64,000 nt of DNA from the NCBI GenBank assembly GCA_947304115.1, contig CAMZAE010000007.1, positions 1 to 64,000 of the forward strand, in the 5' to 3' direction. How positions within the stretch are numbered: position 1 is the stretch's first letter; every line of letters begins with the position of its first letter. This stretch comes from an uncultured Prevotellaceae bacterium (GTDB taxonomy: Bacteria > Bacteroidota > Bacteroidia > Bacteroidales > Bacteroidaceae). The notes under the pieces were generated by a model. The model was not told where the DNA came from, searched no databases, and saw nothing but the letters and a program-made list of their open reading frames with translations. Of this stretch, positions 48,646-58,575 are shown piece after piece. A program made the translations under genes and the position numbers.

Positions 48646-48756
48646 AGCGTATTGGTTGGTTAAATAAACATGAATTGCCACGAATCGCCACTTCACTGTG
48701 TGGGCAATTCGTGGCAATTGCATGTCAAGGACGAATTGTCTGTAACTTAGTCGTTT

Positions 48757-48915
48757 TTAGTCCCAGATGTCGTTCCAGGTGTCACTTTTGTTCTCCTTCA
48801 CAAGAACGACGTCATTATCTGCTCCACTCTCGTTTTTGTCGAAAGAGGTGGCAAGCATCTGAACTACTTGGGCGAGTGATACGTTTACGCCGGGTGTCTG
48901 ATATGTCTTTTTCAT
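48757..48915 (-). CDS. 52-aa small protein MKKTYQTPGVNVSLAQVVQMLATSFDKNESGADNDVVLVKENKSDTWNDIWD
   Basis: Complete ORF between GH89 and the next secreted protein; below the length cutoff of the supplied ORF track. Confidence 0.65.
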   Translation of the reverse strand: MKKTYQTPGVNVSLAQVVQMLATSFDKNESGADNDVVLVKENKSDTWNDIWD

Positions 48916-49047
48916 CTTTTGAATATATTATTCTGTAGATAGAGGGAGTTAGAGGAAGATATGCGGCTTTGCCGCGTAGATAGAGGAATCTTCATTTATC
49001 TCCTTTTATCTCCTTTTATCTTCTTCTATCTCCTTTTATCTCCTTAA

Positions 49048-51237
49048 TTAAAATAAAACCTTTTTCCCATTGGCTTTCGCCGAGCCTTGCTTCACGATGT
49101 TGATGCCCTTCTGGAGCTTGTTGATGCGCTGACCGGCAAGGTTGTAAATGTTCTCGCCCTTTAAGGGAGAGTTAGAGAGTGCCTCATTGATGCCCGTGGC
49201 ATCGTCGCTGTCGAAGCGGAAGGCCTTCACTGCGCTGCCGGTTGTTGCGGGCAGATATGCCTTGAAGCCGGGGATGGTTGAAGCGCCGTCCTTGTAGAAG
49301 CCCACGCCAGCAGAGCCTGTAGCCAGGATATAGCTGCCTTCGGGACGGTCAATGGCTGCAACGGAACCTGTAAGGGCACTGTTAATAGGATCTACGTCAT
49401 CGGTCAAGTTAAAGTCGTAGCTGCCTTCTGTGCCTTCAAGAATTTCAAGAATGACGCCTGTATTAGCAGGAATTGTCTGGCCTTCAATTGGCTCCAAATG
49501 CAAGTATTCACCCTCGTCGGTAGCAACATAAGCAGTAACACCTGTTGGGATTGTCAATGCCACAGGGCTATACAGCGTAGCATAATCAGCGGCAGAGATG
49601 CCGACGGGAAGTGCCTCAACATCCTCAAGAATGCTAAAGCTGTTTCCAAGTGCCTCGCCTGCTGTGAGGTTATAAGTACCTGCTGTAGCAGCGTTGGAGA
49701 ATTGTGCTGCTGAGTTGAAGTTGCCACTGAAGTTATAGAGCTTCGTGCCGTCGTAGTACCAGATGCTGGCACTGCCGGTAGCGTCACTGTATGTCAGGCT
49801 GCCGTTGCCCTGCAGATAGGCACTCTCTTCCTCTGCATAGAGGCGGAAGAATGGGTTGACGGTCTTCAGGGTAACGTCAACAATCATACCACCGTTATTG
49901 ATGATGTGGTTATTGCCATTTACGTTTCCTGGCTCAGCACCTTCGTTGCCGCCTGGGTCTTCGCTTGCCCAGTCTGTCTTGAAGCGCATACGATAGGTTC
50001 CTGCAGCAGGCGAGGTGAAGGCGGGAATAGCAGTGGAGAGGTTTGGATTGCCCTCGTTAACCTTCGCAACCAGTTCACCATCATCGGTAAAGTCACCATC
50101 GTTATTCAAGTCAATGTAAACGAAACCGTGCTGCCATGCACCAGCTATCGTGAAGCTTGGTTTGATGGACATGCCGACTGGCAGTACCACTGTCTTCGTG
50201 GCTGTGAGGTCCTGATAGCATTTTGTGCTGGTGTTCGTATAGATGCCATCTACTACTTGGCCGTTGAAGGATGCGCTGTTGATGTGGCGGTCGCTTCTGG
50301 TAAATGTCTGTGACTTGTCGAAGTTGATGGGCCAGCGCGTGTCCTCGCAATCAACAGTAATGGTAGCACCGCTGATGCTTACTTTGGCTGTCATGTAGCT
50401 GTACTCGCTGGGGAAGGTCACAATCACATCTTCTACCTCAACAGCTGATGCGCTTGAATACTCTGCCTGTCCGAAGGTGATTTCATCGCCCTTGATGGTC
50501 ATCGTCATGCCTTCCACTGCACCGTTCACAACGAGCGTGTAGTCAAACGAAGAAGAAACATAATGCAGTTCATACGTAGCATCTGCACCATTTATTGCAA
50601 TGCTTGTGGGCGAACCGTCAACAAGCTTCTTGCCTGCATAGACCGGGATGTCCATTGTATGACCATCCGTTACGATTTGTGTGCTTGTGAAAAGTGTCTC
50701 GTTTGTCTCATCATTAATACCTGTAACCTCAAGAATATAGAACGGGCCGTATGCGGCATAAGCTGCCCATCCATTTAGCATTCCTCCAAAACTATTAGCA
50801 TTCAGATTCCATTGTGTTCCGCTATTATTATGAATACTTATTGGATTATCGCAAGCTATCGATTTACCACCAGTATATGACCTAAATTCTATATTCTCTG
50901 CAGAAGCCAAATCTCCCCAACCAGAACCCGTGCGATATTTGCTGTCGTTGACACATTGCAAAAAATACTTGCCTGACACAGAGCCATCGGTAATTGTATA
51001 GAGTTGCACTGTGGAAAGATTAAGACTTGAATTACCCTGGGGATACGCCAACCATTTATTTGACCATGGAGATGATCCCAGGCTTGCAAAAGCCACATGG
51101 CCACCTGTTCCTGACAAAGCTTTTAATCCAGCCAAGGTAAGAGGTGTACCTGCTGTAGAGACGGTTGTTACCTCTGTAGCCCATACGCCCATCGTACTGA
51201 GCAGGGCAAACAATAAAAGTGTTAGTTTTTGTTTCAT
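49048..51237 (-). CDS. Large secreted GEVED-like protein with sorting tail
   Basis: GFVYIDLNNDGDFTDDGELVAKV, YRMRFKTDWASEDPGGNEGAEPG; YNLAGQRINKLQKGINIVKQGSAKANGKKVLF. Confidence 0.7.
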   Translation of the reverse strand: MKQKLTLLLFALLSTMGVWATEVTTVSTAGTPLTLAGLKALSGTGGHVAFASLGSSPWSNKWLAYPQGNSSLNLSTVQLYTITDGSVSGKYFLQCVNDSKYRTGSGWGDLASAENIEFRSYTGGKSIACDNPISIHNNSGTQWNLNANSFGGMLNGWAAYAAYGPFYILEVTGINDETNETLFTSTQIVTDGHTMDIPVYAGKKLVDGSPTSIAINGADATYELHYVSSSFDYTLVVNGAVEGMTMTIKGDEITFGQAEYSSASAVEVEDVIVTFPSEYSYMTAKVSISGATITVDCEDTRWPINFDKSQTFTRSDRHINSASFNGQVVDGIYTNTSTKCYQDLTATKTVVLPVGMSIKPSFTIAGAWQHGFVYIDLNNDGDFTDDGELVAKVNEGNPNLSTAIPAFTSPAAGTYRMRFKTDWASEDPGGNEGAEPGNVNGNNHIINNGGMIVDVTLKTVNPFFRLYAEEESAYLQGNGSLTYSDATGSASIWYYDGTKLYNFSGNFNSAAQFSNAATAGTYNLTAGEALGNSFSILEDVEALPVGISAADYATLYSPVALTIPTGVTAYVATDEGEYLHLEPIEGQTIPANTGVILEILEGTEGSYDFNLTDDVDPINSALTGSVAAIDRPEGSYILATGSAGVGFYKDGASTIPGFKAYLPATTGSAVKAFRFDSDDATGINEALSNSPLKGENIYNLAGQRINKLQKGINIVKQGSAKANGKKVLF

Positions 51238-51374
51238 GTTGTTTAATATAAGGTTTGTTAATTGGTTAAATGGCGCACAAAGATAAATGTTTTTCAAACA
51301 TTGCCGTTTCTTGTGGCGTTAAAACATGTTAAAGATGAGGGTTTTGTCACAAAACAAGGGCTTTTCGCGACCAA

Positions 51375-53972
51375 TCAGAAGGGATAGCCGATAGCAAAGT
51401 GGTAGGCAAGGGAGCGACCGAAGTGGGGCATGTTGTAGTAGCCTCTTTTGCCTGTGTCGTAGGGAGCATGAATGCCTATGCCGAGGTCGAAGCGTATGAC
51501 GAGGAAGTCCAGGTCGTAGCGCAGGCCGACACCTGTGCCGAGGGCAATCTGTTTGCCGAAGTCCTTGATGCGGAACTTGCCTCCCGGCTGGCTGTCGCTG
51601 TTGCGCAGGAGCCAGACGTTGCCTGCGTCGAGGAAGGCGGCGCCGCCCAGTTTGCCGACGATGGGGAAGCGGTACTCCAGGTTGGCTTCGAACTTGAGGT
51701 CGCCCATCTGGTCAACGTAAGAATACTGCGATTTCACCGGGTGATAGGAGCCTGGCCCGATGGTTCGCATACCGAAGGCACGAATGCTGTTGGCGCCGCC
51801 CACGGAGAAGAGTTCGCTGTAGGGGGCTGCCGATGCGTTGCCATAGCTGTAGATGATGCCTCCGAAGACGCGGGTGGCAAGCAGGCTTCGCTGGGTGAGC
51901 GGGAACTGCCGCGTGTATTGCACGGTGGCTTTGGCGAACTGGGCAAAGGGCACGCCCAGGAGTTTCTTGCCTTCTCTGCTGTAGGGTTTCCCGCAGATGG
52001 CATAGACGCTGGATACGATTGCCGAAGCCTCTTTGAGCGATACGGTCAGGGAGGAGGGGTGCTTTGGCGTGCCGGCCCACGAGAAGGTGTACGACATGCT
52101 GGGCACGAACTGGTCGCGCATTGAGACATAGAGCGCGGGATTGGCGTTGACGATGGCGTCGAAGCGCTCCGTGCTGTGCAGCAGTTGGTCGTAGGAAATC
52201 GTCAGAGGGGAGAACTCATGCTTGATGCGCTGTTTCCGTTGCAGCGTATAGTTCACACCTCCGCTCCACGAGACACGTCCGAAGAAGCCTGCGCGGTTCA
52301 TCCATCGTGCCTGGAGGTCGAAGGCGGTGGTGGAGACGAATCTGCGCCCCACTTTGCGCCCGATGCCGAAGAAGCGCAGACGCGGATAGGACAGCGAGCC
52401 GCTTAGCCCGTATTCGTAGGAGTTGAGCAAAGAGCTGCTGCCCTCGACATTGGCGCCTGTCTGCCACTCATACGAACCCCAGACTTTGAGCGTCAGTGTT
52501 TCTGCCGCCCGAAAAGCATTGCGCTTGGAGAAGGAGAAGCTTGCACCCGGTCCCACCTGGCCGTCTGTCTTTCCCGTCAGGTTTCCCTGGAACTCAGCGT
52601 CGTAGGGTTTGTCGAGCGTGGCGTTGACCACGATGTCGAGGGTGTCGGAGAGGGCTGCTCTCGGCACATAGTTTATCCTTACGGAGGAGAAGACGTTCAT
52701 GGCGGCGAGCCTTTCCTGCATCAGCTCTCCCAGAGACAGCCGGTAGAGGCTGCCCTGCCGGAACAGCAGCGAGCGCCAGATGGCACGTGGCCGCAGCAGG
52801 GGTTTGGTGGCAGGCCGGCTGTAACCGAAGGAGAGGCCGCCCCGCAATGTGAGGCTGTCCACAAGGTTACGGTCTCCATATTTATAGATGTTCACACGTG
52901 TATTACCTATATGATATGGCTGCATTGCCTCCTTCGGGGCGGTGGGCGAGGGCTGCACCTGCAGCTTGACCATCATCGGTGTCTGAAGCGTGTCGGCACG
53001 GAAGTTGATGTAGTCGTTGCGTTGGTAGTAGTAGCCTTCCTCGCGCAATGCGCCGACGATTCGTGTGCGCTCGGCTTCGAGGTTCACCACGCTGAAGGGA
53101 TCGCCTTTGTGGAGGAGGGAGCCATCCTCCACCTTCCAGACACTCTCTGGCTCCCTCCCTTTAAGGGAGGGCTGGGGTAGGTCCGATGTCTGGGGCAGGT
53201 CTGGGAAGCCTATGTAGGCGATGCTGTCAAGATGATAGACAGGCCCCGGATGTATGTTGTAGCGCACACGTTCCTTGAGCGTGTCGCGCGGATCGGGCAA
53301 CGTTTCGTATGACGTCTGCGCCCTGAAGTAACCGCGGCTGCGAAGCGTGTTTTTCGCCACCGTGGAGCGCAGGCGGGGGTTTACATTGCTCATCAGCACC
53401 GGCGAGGCCGCAAAGTGGTTGAACATCCAGCGTCCGAAACGGTGCTTGCTGTTGGCATAGCGGTTGTAGATGAGCAGCCTGATGGGGAAGGGGTGCGTCA
53501 CGAAGCTGCTGCCCATGAATGCGCCGTTGGGGGCATACGAGAGCACGGCCTCCACCTCTTCCTTTGCCGCAGCATAGGCCTCCAGGTCTTTCTGTGAGGC
53601 GCGTTTTATGCTGTCGCGCACGGCTTTGTCGTCCATGTCTTCTGCCTTTAGCACCGAAGCATCGCCCGAAAGCAGCCCTTCGACGGTTGTGTAGGCATCG
53701 GCCAGGGCCGTAATCACACCTTCCTGTTCCGCCTTCTTTTCTTTCGTGGGAGCTTTGTCATAGTCGATGCTCTTGATGCCGCGATAGAGCGTCTCGCCCT
53801 CCGGCAGGTTCTTCGTCAGGGAACATGCCGTGAGGAGGCATAAAAGGAGGCCCTTCAAAACGCCGCACAGGGGGATGGCCAACGCCGCACGGTGCGTTTG
53901 CCAACGCCGCACGGTGCGTTTGCCAACGCCGCACGGTGCGTTTTTCTCTTGTCCGGCACTATTGTTTTTCAT
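51375..53972 (-). CDS. BamA/TamA-family outer-membrane beta-barrel protein with POTRA-like N-terminus
   Basis: LLCLLTACSLTKNLPEGETLYRGI; surface-antigen barrel GGANSIRAFGMRTIGPGSY; precedes a TamB-like gene. Confidence 0.85.
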   Translation of the reverse strand: MKNNSAGQEKNAPCGVGKRTVRRWQTHRAALAIPLCGVLKGLLLCLLTACSLTKNLPEGETLYRGIKSIDYDKAPTKEKKAEQEGVITALADAYTTVEGLLSGDASVLKAEDMDDKAVRDSIKRASQKDLEAYAAAKEEVEAVLSYAPNGAFMGSSFVTHPFPIRLLIYNRYANSKHRFGRWMFNHFAASPVLMSNVNPRLRSTVAKNTLRSRGYFRAQTSYETLPDPRDTLKERVRYNIHPGPVYHLDSIAYIGFPDLPQTSDLPQPSLKGREPESVWKVEDGSLLHKGDPFSVVNLEAERTRIVGALREEGYYYQRNDYINFRADTLQTPMMVKLQVQPSPTAPKEAMQPYHIGNTRVNIYKYGDRNLVDSLTLRGGLSFGYSRPATKPLLRPRAIWRSLLFRQGSLYRLSLGELMQERLAAMNVFSSVRINYVPRAALSDTLDIVVNATLDKPYDAEFQGNLTGKTDGQVGPGASFSFSKRNAFRAAETLTLKVWGSYEWQTGANVEGSSSLLNSYEYGLSGSLSYPRLRFFGIGRKVGRRFVSTTAFDLQARWMNRAGFFGRVSWSGGVNYTLQRKQRIKHEFSPLTISYDQLLHSTERFDAIVNANPALYVSMRDQFVPSMSYTFSWAGTPKHPSSLTVSLKEASAIVSSVYAICGKPYSREGKKLLGVPFAQFAKATVQYTRQFPLTQRSLLATRVFGGIIYSYGNASAAPYSELFSVGGANSIRAFGMRTIGPGSYHPVKSQYSYVDQMGDLKFEANLEYRFPIVGKLGGAAFLDAGNVWLLRNSDSQPGGKFRIKDFGKQIALGTGVGLRYDLDFLVIRFDLGIGIHAPYDTGKRGYYNMPHFGRSLAYHFAIGYPF
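53859..53946. repeat. Four tandem 22-bp units, locus D, inside the 5' end of the TamA-like ORF
   Basis: AACGCCGCAC at 53859, 53881, 53903 and 53925, exactly 22 bp apart. Confidence 0.92.
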
Positions 53973-56900
53973 GTTGCTGTTCTGCCTTTAGAGGTTTCAT
54001 GTTGTTTTCCTCTTCCTTCCCTTTTTGTTTGCGGAAGATGAAGAGTTCGCCGAGCCTGTCGGCTTTCTTTCGGAGCACGATGCCGCCGCCCATCTTGGTG
54101 ACTTGCCCTTCGAGCAGGGACTCGTAGTTGCGGTCGTAGAAGAGATTGACGTAGCGCGAGGCGGTCTTGTCGAGGCGATACTCTATTGAGATGTTGTCGA
54201 TGATGGTCTGTCCGGTGTTGACGGCATCTTGTCCCGTGCTCACCTTGCCGCCTATGATAACGCTGATGCGGTTGCCCCAGAAGCGCTTGGCGAAGCTGAA
54301 GCTGTAGTCGGTGGTCGTCGTGCCTGCCTCGGAGGTGCCGCTGGCGATGCCGAAGTTGACATCGACGGTGCTGAGCGCCTTGCCTGCAATTTCGTTGATG
54401 GCGTTTTGCAGGTAGGCGTTGAGCGTGTTGGTGTAGTTGAAGCCGCCATTCGTCTCGGCATCGTCGGTGACGTACATTCCCGTGACGAGCATCGTGACAG
54501 CCACACGTCCGCGCTCTTCCGCTGTCATGGCGCTGAGCTGGTTCTGCACGGTCAGGTCTTCGGGGGCCTGCAAGGTGAACTCCAGGCCCATGTCCTCGAG
54601 CGTGCGGCTGATGGCAAGCCCGACGTCGAAGGCCACGTTGCGCGGGACGCCGTTCTCTGTGACGGTGGAGCGGACGCGCTCGCTGGCGTCGATGCTCAGG
54701 CGCGGGTTGAACATCTTGCCCTGGAACTCGACATAGCTGCCTTGCCCTATGCGGAAGTCGTTGAGCGGGATAGCCATCAGCGAGTAGCGCATGGTGCCCT
54801 TGCCGATGGTGTAGCGTCCCCAAAGCTGCATGTCGTTCTGGAGGTCGTAGGTCAAGGTCATTTCCCCTCCGCCTTGCAGGTCGATGTAGTCGTTCCCGTT
54901 GTCGCTCAGGAAGCAGTGCACTTGTGCCGTCTCTGCGATGCCGACGTTCATTTGTATGTCGATGCTCTGGCGTGCGGCATTCAGAGGTTCTGTGGGAATA
55001 GTGTCGGTGAAATCGCAGAAAGTGACGATGTCTGCCAGTTGGTCATCGACGGTGATGGGCGTGTCGGTGAGGACGCAACTGACATCGGTGCTGCCAAGCA
55101 CATCGAGCCGTCCGCGCATCTTGAGGTCGGAAAGCGTCCCCCAGAGCCGTCCGCCAAGGTTGACAAACACTTTGCCGTATGCCAGGGAGCCTTGCCGCTT
55201 GGGGGAGTTGATGAGCTGGTAGTTGTCGGCCTTCACGTTCATGTCCAGCAGCACCCGTTCCAGGTCGCTGAAATCAACGATTCCATCGAGCACAAGGGGT
55301 GTCTTGCCTGCGGCATACGCTTCGATGCGGTTAAGGTCAAGATGGCTGTTCTTGACGGTAATCGTATGGTCTTGTATGCGAAGGTTCACGTTGTAGCTGT
55401 CGGCTTTGATGTGAAGGGAGTCGGTGCGCAGTTGGCCGTTCAGGATGGGGTTGTCGGTCGGTCCGTTCATGGCGAAGTCGCCCCAGGCATAGCCCGACAT
55501 GGCAACCGGTCCTTCCGGCATGAAGGCATTGAGGAAAGCGAAGGGCACCCGTTGGAAGGTGGTCTGCCCGTCAATCGTTCCCTGTCCGTTCTTCTCCCGG
55601 TACTTGCCGTTCAGCAAGACGATTTCCTGTCCGTCCTGCGTGACGATGCCATCGACGTAGTGTGAGCCGTCGGCATTCGGGAAGTAGATGCCGTTCAGTC
55701 CGATGTTGCCGAGCGTAACGCCGTTGTATGCCATCCTCTCCACAAGCATTTCCGTCGAGACGGTCGCCGTGCTGTCGGCCTGCATATAATGCAGGTCGCC
55801 GTGCAGGAATCCGCTGATGTCCGGCATGAAGGGAATGACCTGCGTCAGTTCGCCCACATTGAAGCGCTTGATGCTGAGCGAGATGTCCTGCTGCGCCTCT
55901 TCGTTTGGCGTGGTGTAGAGCTTCAGGCCGGTGCCGTCGTCGGCCAGGAGGTTGACCAGCGCTTCGAGGTGTCCGTTGCGGGAAAGGGTGACGAAGTTGT
56001 CGGGGTTGAGTGTGAAGTGCCTGTAGGCAATGACGGGATTGAGCGGGGCGAAGTGGACGCGCATACCGTCGGCAAGCAAGTCGAGTGCCAGGCCGAAATC
56101 GACGCTCTTCTGCCCATGGGCGTCAAAGAAAAGAAGATTGGCATTGGCCCCCGTTTCCGTCAAGGCGGCGTGAAGCTGCGACATGAATGTCACAATGCGG
56201 TTCTTCGGCCCGTTGGCAACGCGGGCGTCGAGCGAGACGCCGCTCTCTTTCTGCCTGATCTGCCACTGGATGCTGTCCAGGAGGATGGCTCCGGTGTTGA
56301 GGGCGTGCATGTGGCCGGTGCCGCTCAACCCGTCGGCGGGGGAGGAGAGGAGGTGGAAAGAAAGGTCGCGGAAGCTGTATCCTGTGACATGGCGCAGGAT
56401 GTTGCAGATGGGATTCTTCTGTCCGCAATCGAGTTCCATGCGGAGGTGCGGCAAGAGCATACGCAGCGTGTCTTGCTCTATGCGCAGGCTGTCGATTTGC
56501 TGTTGCAAGACCTGGCTGAAGTTGTCAAGGCGAGTCAGCAGCGAGTCAAGCCCTTGGTCGGAAGAGACTGTGAGGTTGAGGTCGCCGGCAAGTGCCTTCA
56601 TGCGGATAAGCTCCGGCGTGAGGTCGGCGTCAACGGTAAGGTCGAGAGGATGGATGATGCTGTCGGCAGTCGTCAGCTCCATGGCCTCGATGCGGGCGGC
56701 CAGGCTGTGTGTCTGCTGGAGGTCGGAGGTGCCGTCCAGGTGCATGACCATACTGGCAGAGAGGGGCTTGTCTGCTAGGTGGAGCGCATGGAGGTCGATG
56801 TGGCTCATGTCCAGATTGAAGGCCGCAGCCTCCAGCTTGCGTTCTTTGATGGCGGCATCTACACAGCCTTGCAGGACGAGCAGGTCGTTCTGGCTGCTCG

Positions 56901-58458
56901 CCTCAAGCATGGCCTTCCCATGCTCCAGGCGGCAGTCTGCCTTGATGTTGTCGAGGTCCCATGAGGCATAGCCGAGATGGTCGATGGAAGCCCTCGCATG
57001 AAGCGTGGTGCGCGGACTGAGCATGTCCGTCCCCCGTCCCGACACATTGGCGTTGGCCGTGAGAAGGAACAGCGAGTCGTGCGGCAGGAAGTCGTGAAGC
57101 TGGAGGTTAGCAATATGTGCTTTGGCCTGATATGACATGGCCTTCAAATCGACATCGCCTGCCAGATGAGCCTTGCCGCCTTGCCCCTTGCCCCTTGCCC
57201 CTTGCGCCAGGAGCAAGGCATCGGCAGTAAGCTTCGAGGCCTCGCGCAACCGCGTGTCGGCATGGAGCACCATCTTTGGGAAGCGCACGTCGCTCAGCCT
57301 CAGATAGCGGTTGACACAGCGGAGGTCCATCGTCGTGATGTCCCACACGAGGTCTGCCCCCAAAGCGGCACTGTCGGTCAGGTTTTGCAGCGAACCATTT
57401 GTGCGGACATCAATGACAGAAGGCATTGTGACATTGCAGGTCTGCAACGAAAGTTCATCAACATTGCCCTTCGCTCTAACCTCTATGCCCAAAGGCTGCC
57501 TCGGATAGCAGGCCGCCAAGTCCTTGGGCAAATACGGTGCGGCAAAATCAAGGACATCCTCACTGCCCAAGGAGGCTTTCACTTCGGCTTGCATCTGCCC
57601 GGACGTCTTGGGCGAAAAGGCACTCCAGTCGAGGTGGACATTGCCTCCAACGGAACTGTGGGGTGTCTGAAGGTCAAGTCTTGACAAGGAAAGGCGGGTG
57701 GTGTCGAGGGACAGCTTATCTATAGCCAGCGTCACGTCGCGGAAGGTCAGGTCATTATAGCTCAGGCTGTCCACCGCAAGCTTAAAGGCTCCGACGCGGT
57801 ACGCGCCCTGTCTCAGGCTGATGTCGCCAGCGTCGAGGCTCGCTTCGCGGATGGCGGCAGCAAGCATGAAGCTCTGCAGCTCGTCCTGAATTGTGAATTG
57901 TGAATTGTGAATTATGAATTTATTCACATCTATCTGCCAGTCCACCGGCGCACTTTCCGTCGTGTCCTCTTCTGCCGCCTCGCGGAGACAGATGTCAAGC
58001 ACGCAGCCGTCGAGCGTGGCATCCGTCACGTTGACTTTTTGACCGCCGAGGTCGATGTCTTCAGCCACAAGGCGGAAGCTGCCGATGCTCCCGTCCATCG
58101 AAAGTGTCTCTATCCAGTCGGTGGTATAGATGCTGCCATCCGAGAGTTCTATGGCTTCCACACCAATGTGCAGTGTCAGCAGGCGCGTAAGGTCAAGATC
58201 TACGAGGACATCCTCCACGTCAACGACATCGGTGGGCGGCTGTGAGACATGAACCTGTCCGAGCCGCAAGTCGAGAGGAAAAGCCAGATGCACGCTGCCA
58301 ATGGACACCTCAAGCCCCGTCTCCTCCTGAAGATAAGCCGTAAGCCTGTTCACTGCCCACCTTTGCACGGGCGGCAGATAAAGGCTGGCTACAAGCATCA
58401 CAAGAAGCAATACCAGCACCAAAAGGGTTCTAAAGACAATCTTCAGCGCACGTTTCAT
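53959..58458 (-). CDS. TamB-like translocation/assembly module (DUF490)
   Basis: 1499 aa, N-terminal TM, long AsmA/TamB-like beta repeats, C-terminal LSIDASERVRSTVTENGVPRNVAFDVGLAISRTLEDMGLEFTLQAPEDLTVQNQLSAMTAEERGRVAVTML. Confidence 0.88.
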   Translation of the reverse strand: MKRALKIVFRTLLVLVLLLVMLVASLYLPPVQRWAVNRLTAYLQEETGLEVSIGSVHLAFPLDLRLGQVHVSQPPTDVVDVEDVLVDLDLTRLLTLHIGVEAIELSDGSIYTTDWIETLSMDGSIGSFRLVAEDIDLGGQKVNVTDATLDGCVLDICLREAAEEDTTESAPVDWQIDVNKFIIHNSQFTIQDELQSFMLAAAIREASLDAGDISLRQGAYRVGAFKLAVDSLSYNDLTFRDVTLAIDKLSLDTTRLSLSRLDLQTPHSSVGGNVHLDWSAFSPKTSGQMQAEVKASLGSEDVLDFAAPYLPKDLAACYPRQPLGIEVRAKGNVDELSLQTCNVTMPSVIDVRTNGSLQNLTDSAALGADLVWDITTMDLRCVNRYLRLSDVRFPKMVLHADTRLREASKLTADALLLAQGARGKGQGGKAHLAGDVDLKAMSYQAKAHIANLQLHDFLPHDSLFLLTANANVSGRGTDMLSPRTTLHARASIDHLGYASWDLDNIKADCRLEHGKAMLEASSQNDLLVLQGCVDAAIKERKLEAAAFNLDMSHIDLHALHLADKPLSASMVMHLDGTSDLQQTHSLAARIEAMELTTADSIIHPLDLTVDADLTPELIRMKALAGDLNLTVSSDQGLDSLLTRLDNFSQVLQQQIDSLRIEQDTLRMLLPHLRMELDCGQKNPICNILRHVTGYSFRDLSFHLLSSPADGLSGTGHMHALNTGAILLDSIQWQIRQKESGVSLDARVANGPKNRIVTFMSQLHAALTETGANANLLFFDAHGQKSVDFGLALDLLADGMRVHFAPLNPVIAYRHFTLNPDNFVTLSRNGHLEALVNLLADDGTGLKLYTTPNEEAQQDISLSIKRFNVGELTQVIPFMPDISGFLHGDLHYMQADSTATVSTEMLVERMAYNGVTLGNIGLNGIYFPNADGSHYVDGIVTQDGQEIVLLNGKYREKNGQGTIDGQTTFQRVPFAFLNAFMPEGPVAMSGYAWGDFAMNGPTDNPILNGQLRTDSLHIKADSYNVNLRIQDHTITVKNSHLDLNRIEAYAAGKTPLVLDGIVDFSDLERVLLDMNVKADNYQLINSPKRQGSLAYGKVFVNLGGRLWGTLSDLKMRGRLDVLGSTDVSCVLTDTPITVDDQLADIVTFCDFTDTIPTEPLNAARQSIDIQMNVGIAETAQVHCFLSDNGNDYIDLQGGGEMTLTYDLQNDMQLWGRYTIGKGTMRYSLMAIPLNDFRIGQGSYVEFQGKMFNPRLSIDASERVRSTVTENGVPRNVAFDVGLAISRTLEDMGLEFTLQAPEDLTVQNQLSAMTAEERGRVAVTMLVTGMYVTDDAETNGGFNYTNTLNAYLQNAINEIAGKALSTVDVNFGIASGTSEAGTTTTDYSFSFAKRFWGNRISVIIGGKVSTGQDAVNTGQTIIDNISIEYRLDKTASRYVNLFYDRNYESLLEGQVTKMGGGIVLRKKADRLGELFIFRKQKGKEEENNMKPLKAEQQHEKQ

Positions 58459-58575
58459 GCCTTAGCAGCACTATTCGAGTCACAAAGGTACGAAGAAAAA
58501 GTGAAAGAAACATAAAAGGGAAAAGTTATTTTTCTTTTTTCTTCAAAAGCGTTTGCATATTGTAATTATTATGTG

